Shown here in pieces: positions 12,312-12,345 of a stretch of DNA of 12,345 nt. The DNA comes from an uncultured Oscillospiraceae bacterium (lineage in GTDB: Bacteria > Bacillota > Clostridia > Oscillospirales > Ruminococcaceae): positions 1 through 12,345 of the forward strand of contig CAKQGD010000050.1 of the NCBI GenBank assembly GCA_934232845.1. Direction: 5' to 3'. Under the pieces are notes generated by a model that was given only the letters and a program-made list of their open reading frames with translations, searched no databases and had not been told where the DNA came from. A program made the position numbers and the translations under genes. The first letter of the stretch is position 1. Each line of letters starts with the position of its first letter.

Positions 12312-12345
12312 AACCCTTTGCCGGCCCGGAGCGCGTCTCTCCTCC

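Overview
The window looks like chromosomal DNA of an anaerobic, moderately GC-rich Firmicute, most plausibly an Oscillospiraceae/Ruminococcaceae-type Clostridium. The grounds are strong AGGAGG-type ribosome binding sites, short intergenic gaps, an anaerobic ribonucleotide reductase start under an NrdR-type operator, a class II aldolase, a YitT protein and PH-domain (YdbS/YdbT-like) membrane proteins. This taxonomic call is inference. No rRNA, tRNA, CRISPR array, complete insertion sequence or prophage was found.

Left part (1-3705). The minus strand carries the first 29 codons of nrdD at the window edge. Upstream of it is a sigma-A-like promoter with two NrdR boxes, one inside the -35/-10 spacer and one just after the start point. 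Next is an MFS transporter (310-1488, minus). Divergent from it is a translationally coupled pair (1675-1941, 1938-3149) that together resembles a split YdbT PH-domain membrane protein. A Nudix hydrolase of the ADP-ribose pyrophosphatase type (3154-3705, minus) converges on that pair.

Middle (3796-8215). This is the most interesting block. A 69-codon XRE regulator (minus) has a perfect-consensus promoter. It faces a plus-strand operon of five genes: XRE repressor, ImmA/IrrE metallopeptidase, FabG-like SDR, cytosine deaminase-like amidohydrolase and YitT membrane protein. Three of the four junctions are 4-bp ATGA overlaps and the run ends at a bidirectional terminator. A palindrome lies exactly between the two divergent promoters. 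The arrangement suggests a repressor/protease switch of the ImmR/ImmA type wired to a small metabolic operon rather than to a mobile element. No integrase or phage gene is visible nearby.

Right part (8214-12345). All genes are on the minus strand. They are an MBL-fold hydrolase (B3-like ligand set), a 762-bp region without an intact gene, fructose-bisphosphate aldolase with its own promoter, a 394-bp hairpin-rich spacer, and a secreted acidic protein with a C-terminal TPSTG-NPTTG tail. The 762-bp spacer holds hairpins, a low-GC segment, a strong terminator and what looks like a decayed coding sequence.

No demonstrably new system is present. The ImmR/ImmA-linked metabolic operon and the spacer at 9057-9818 are the parts most worth a second look.
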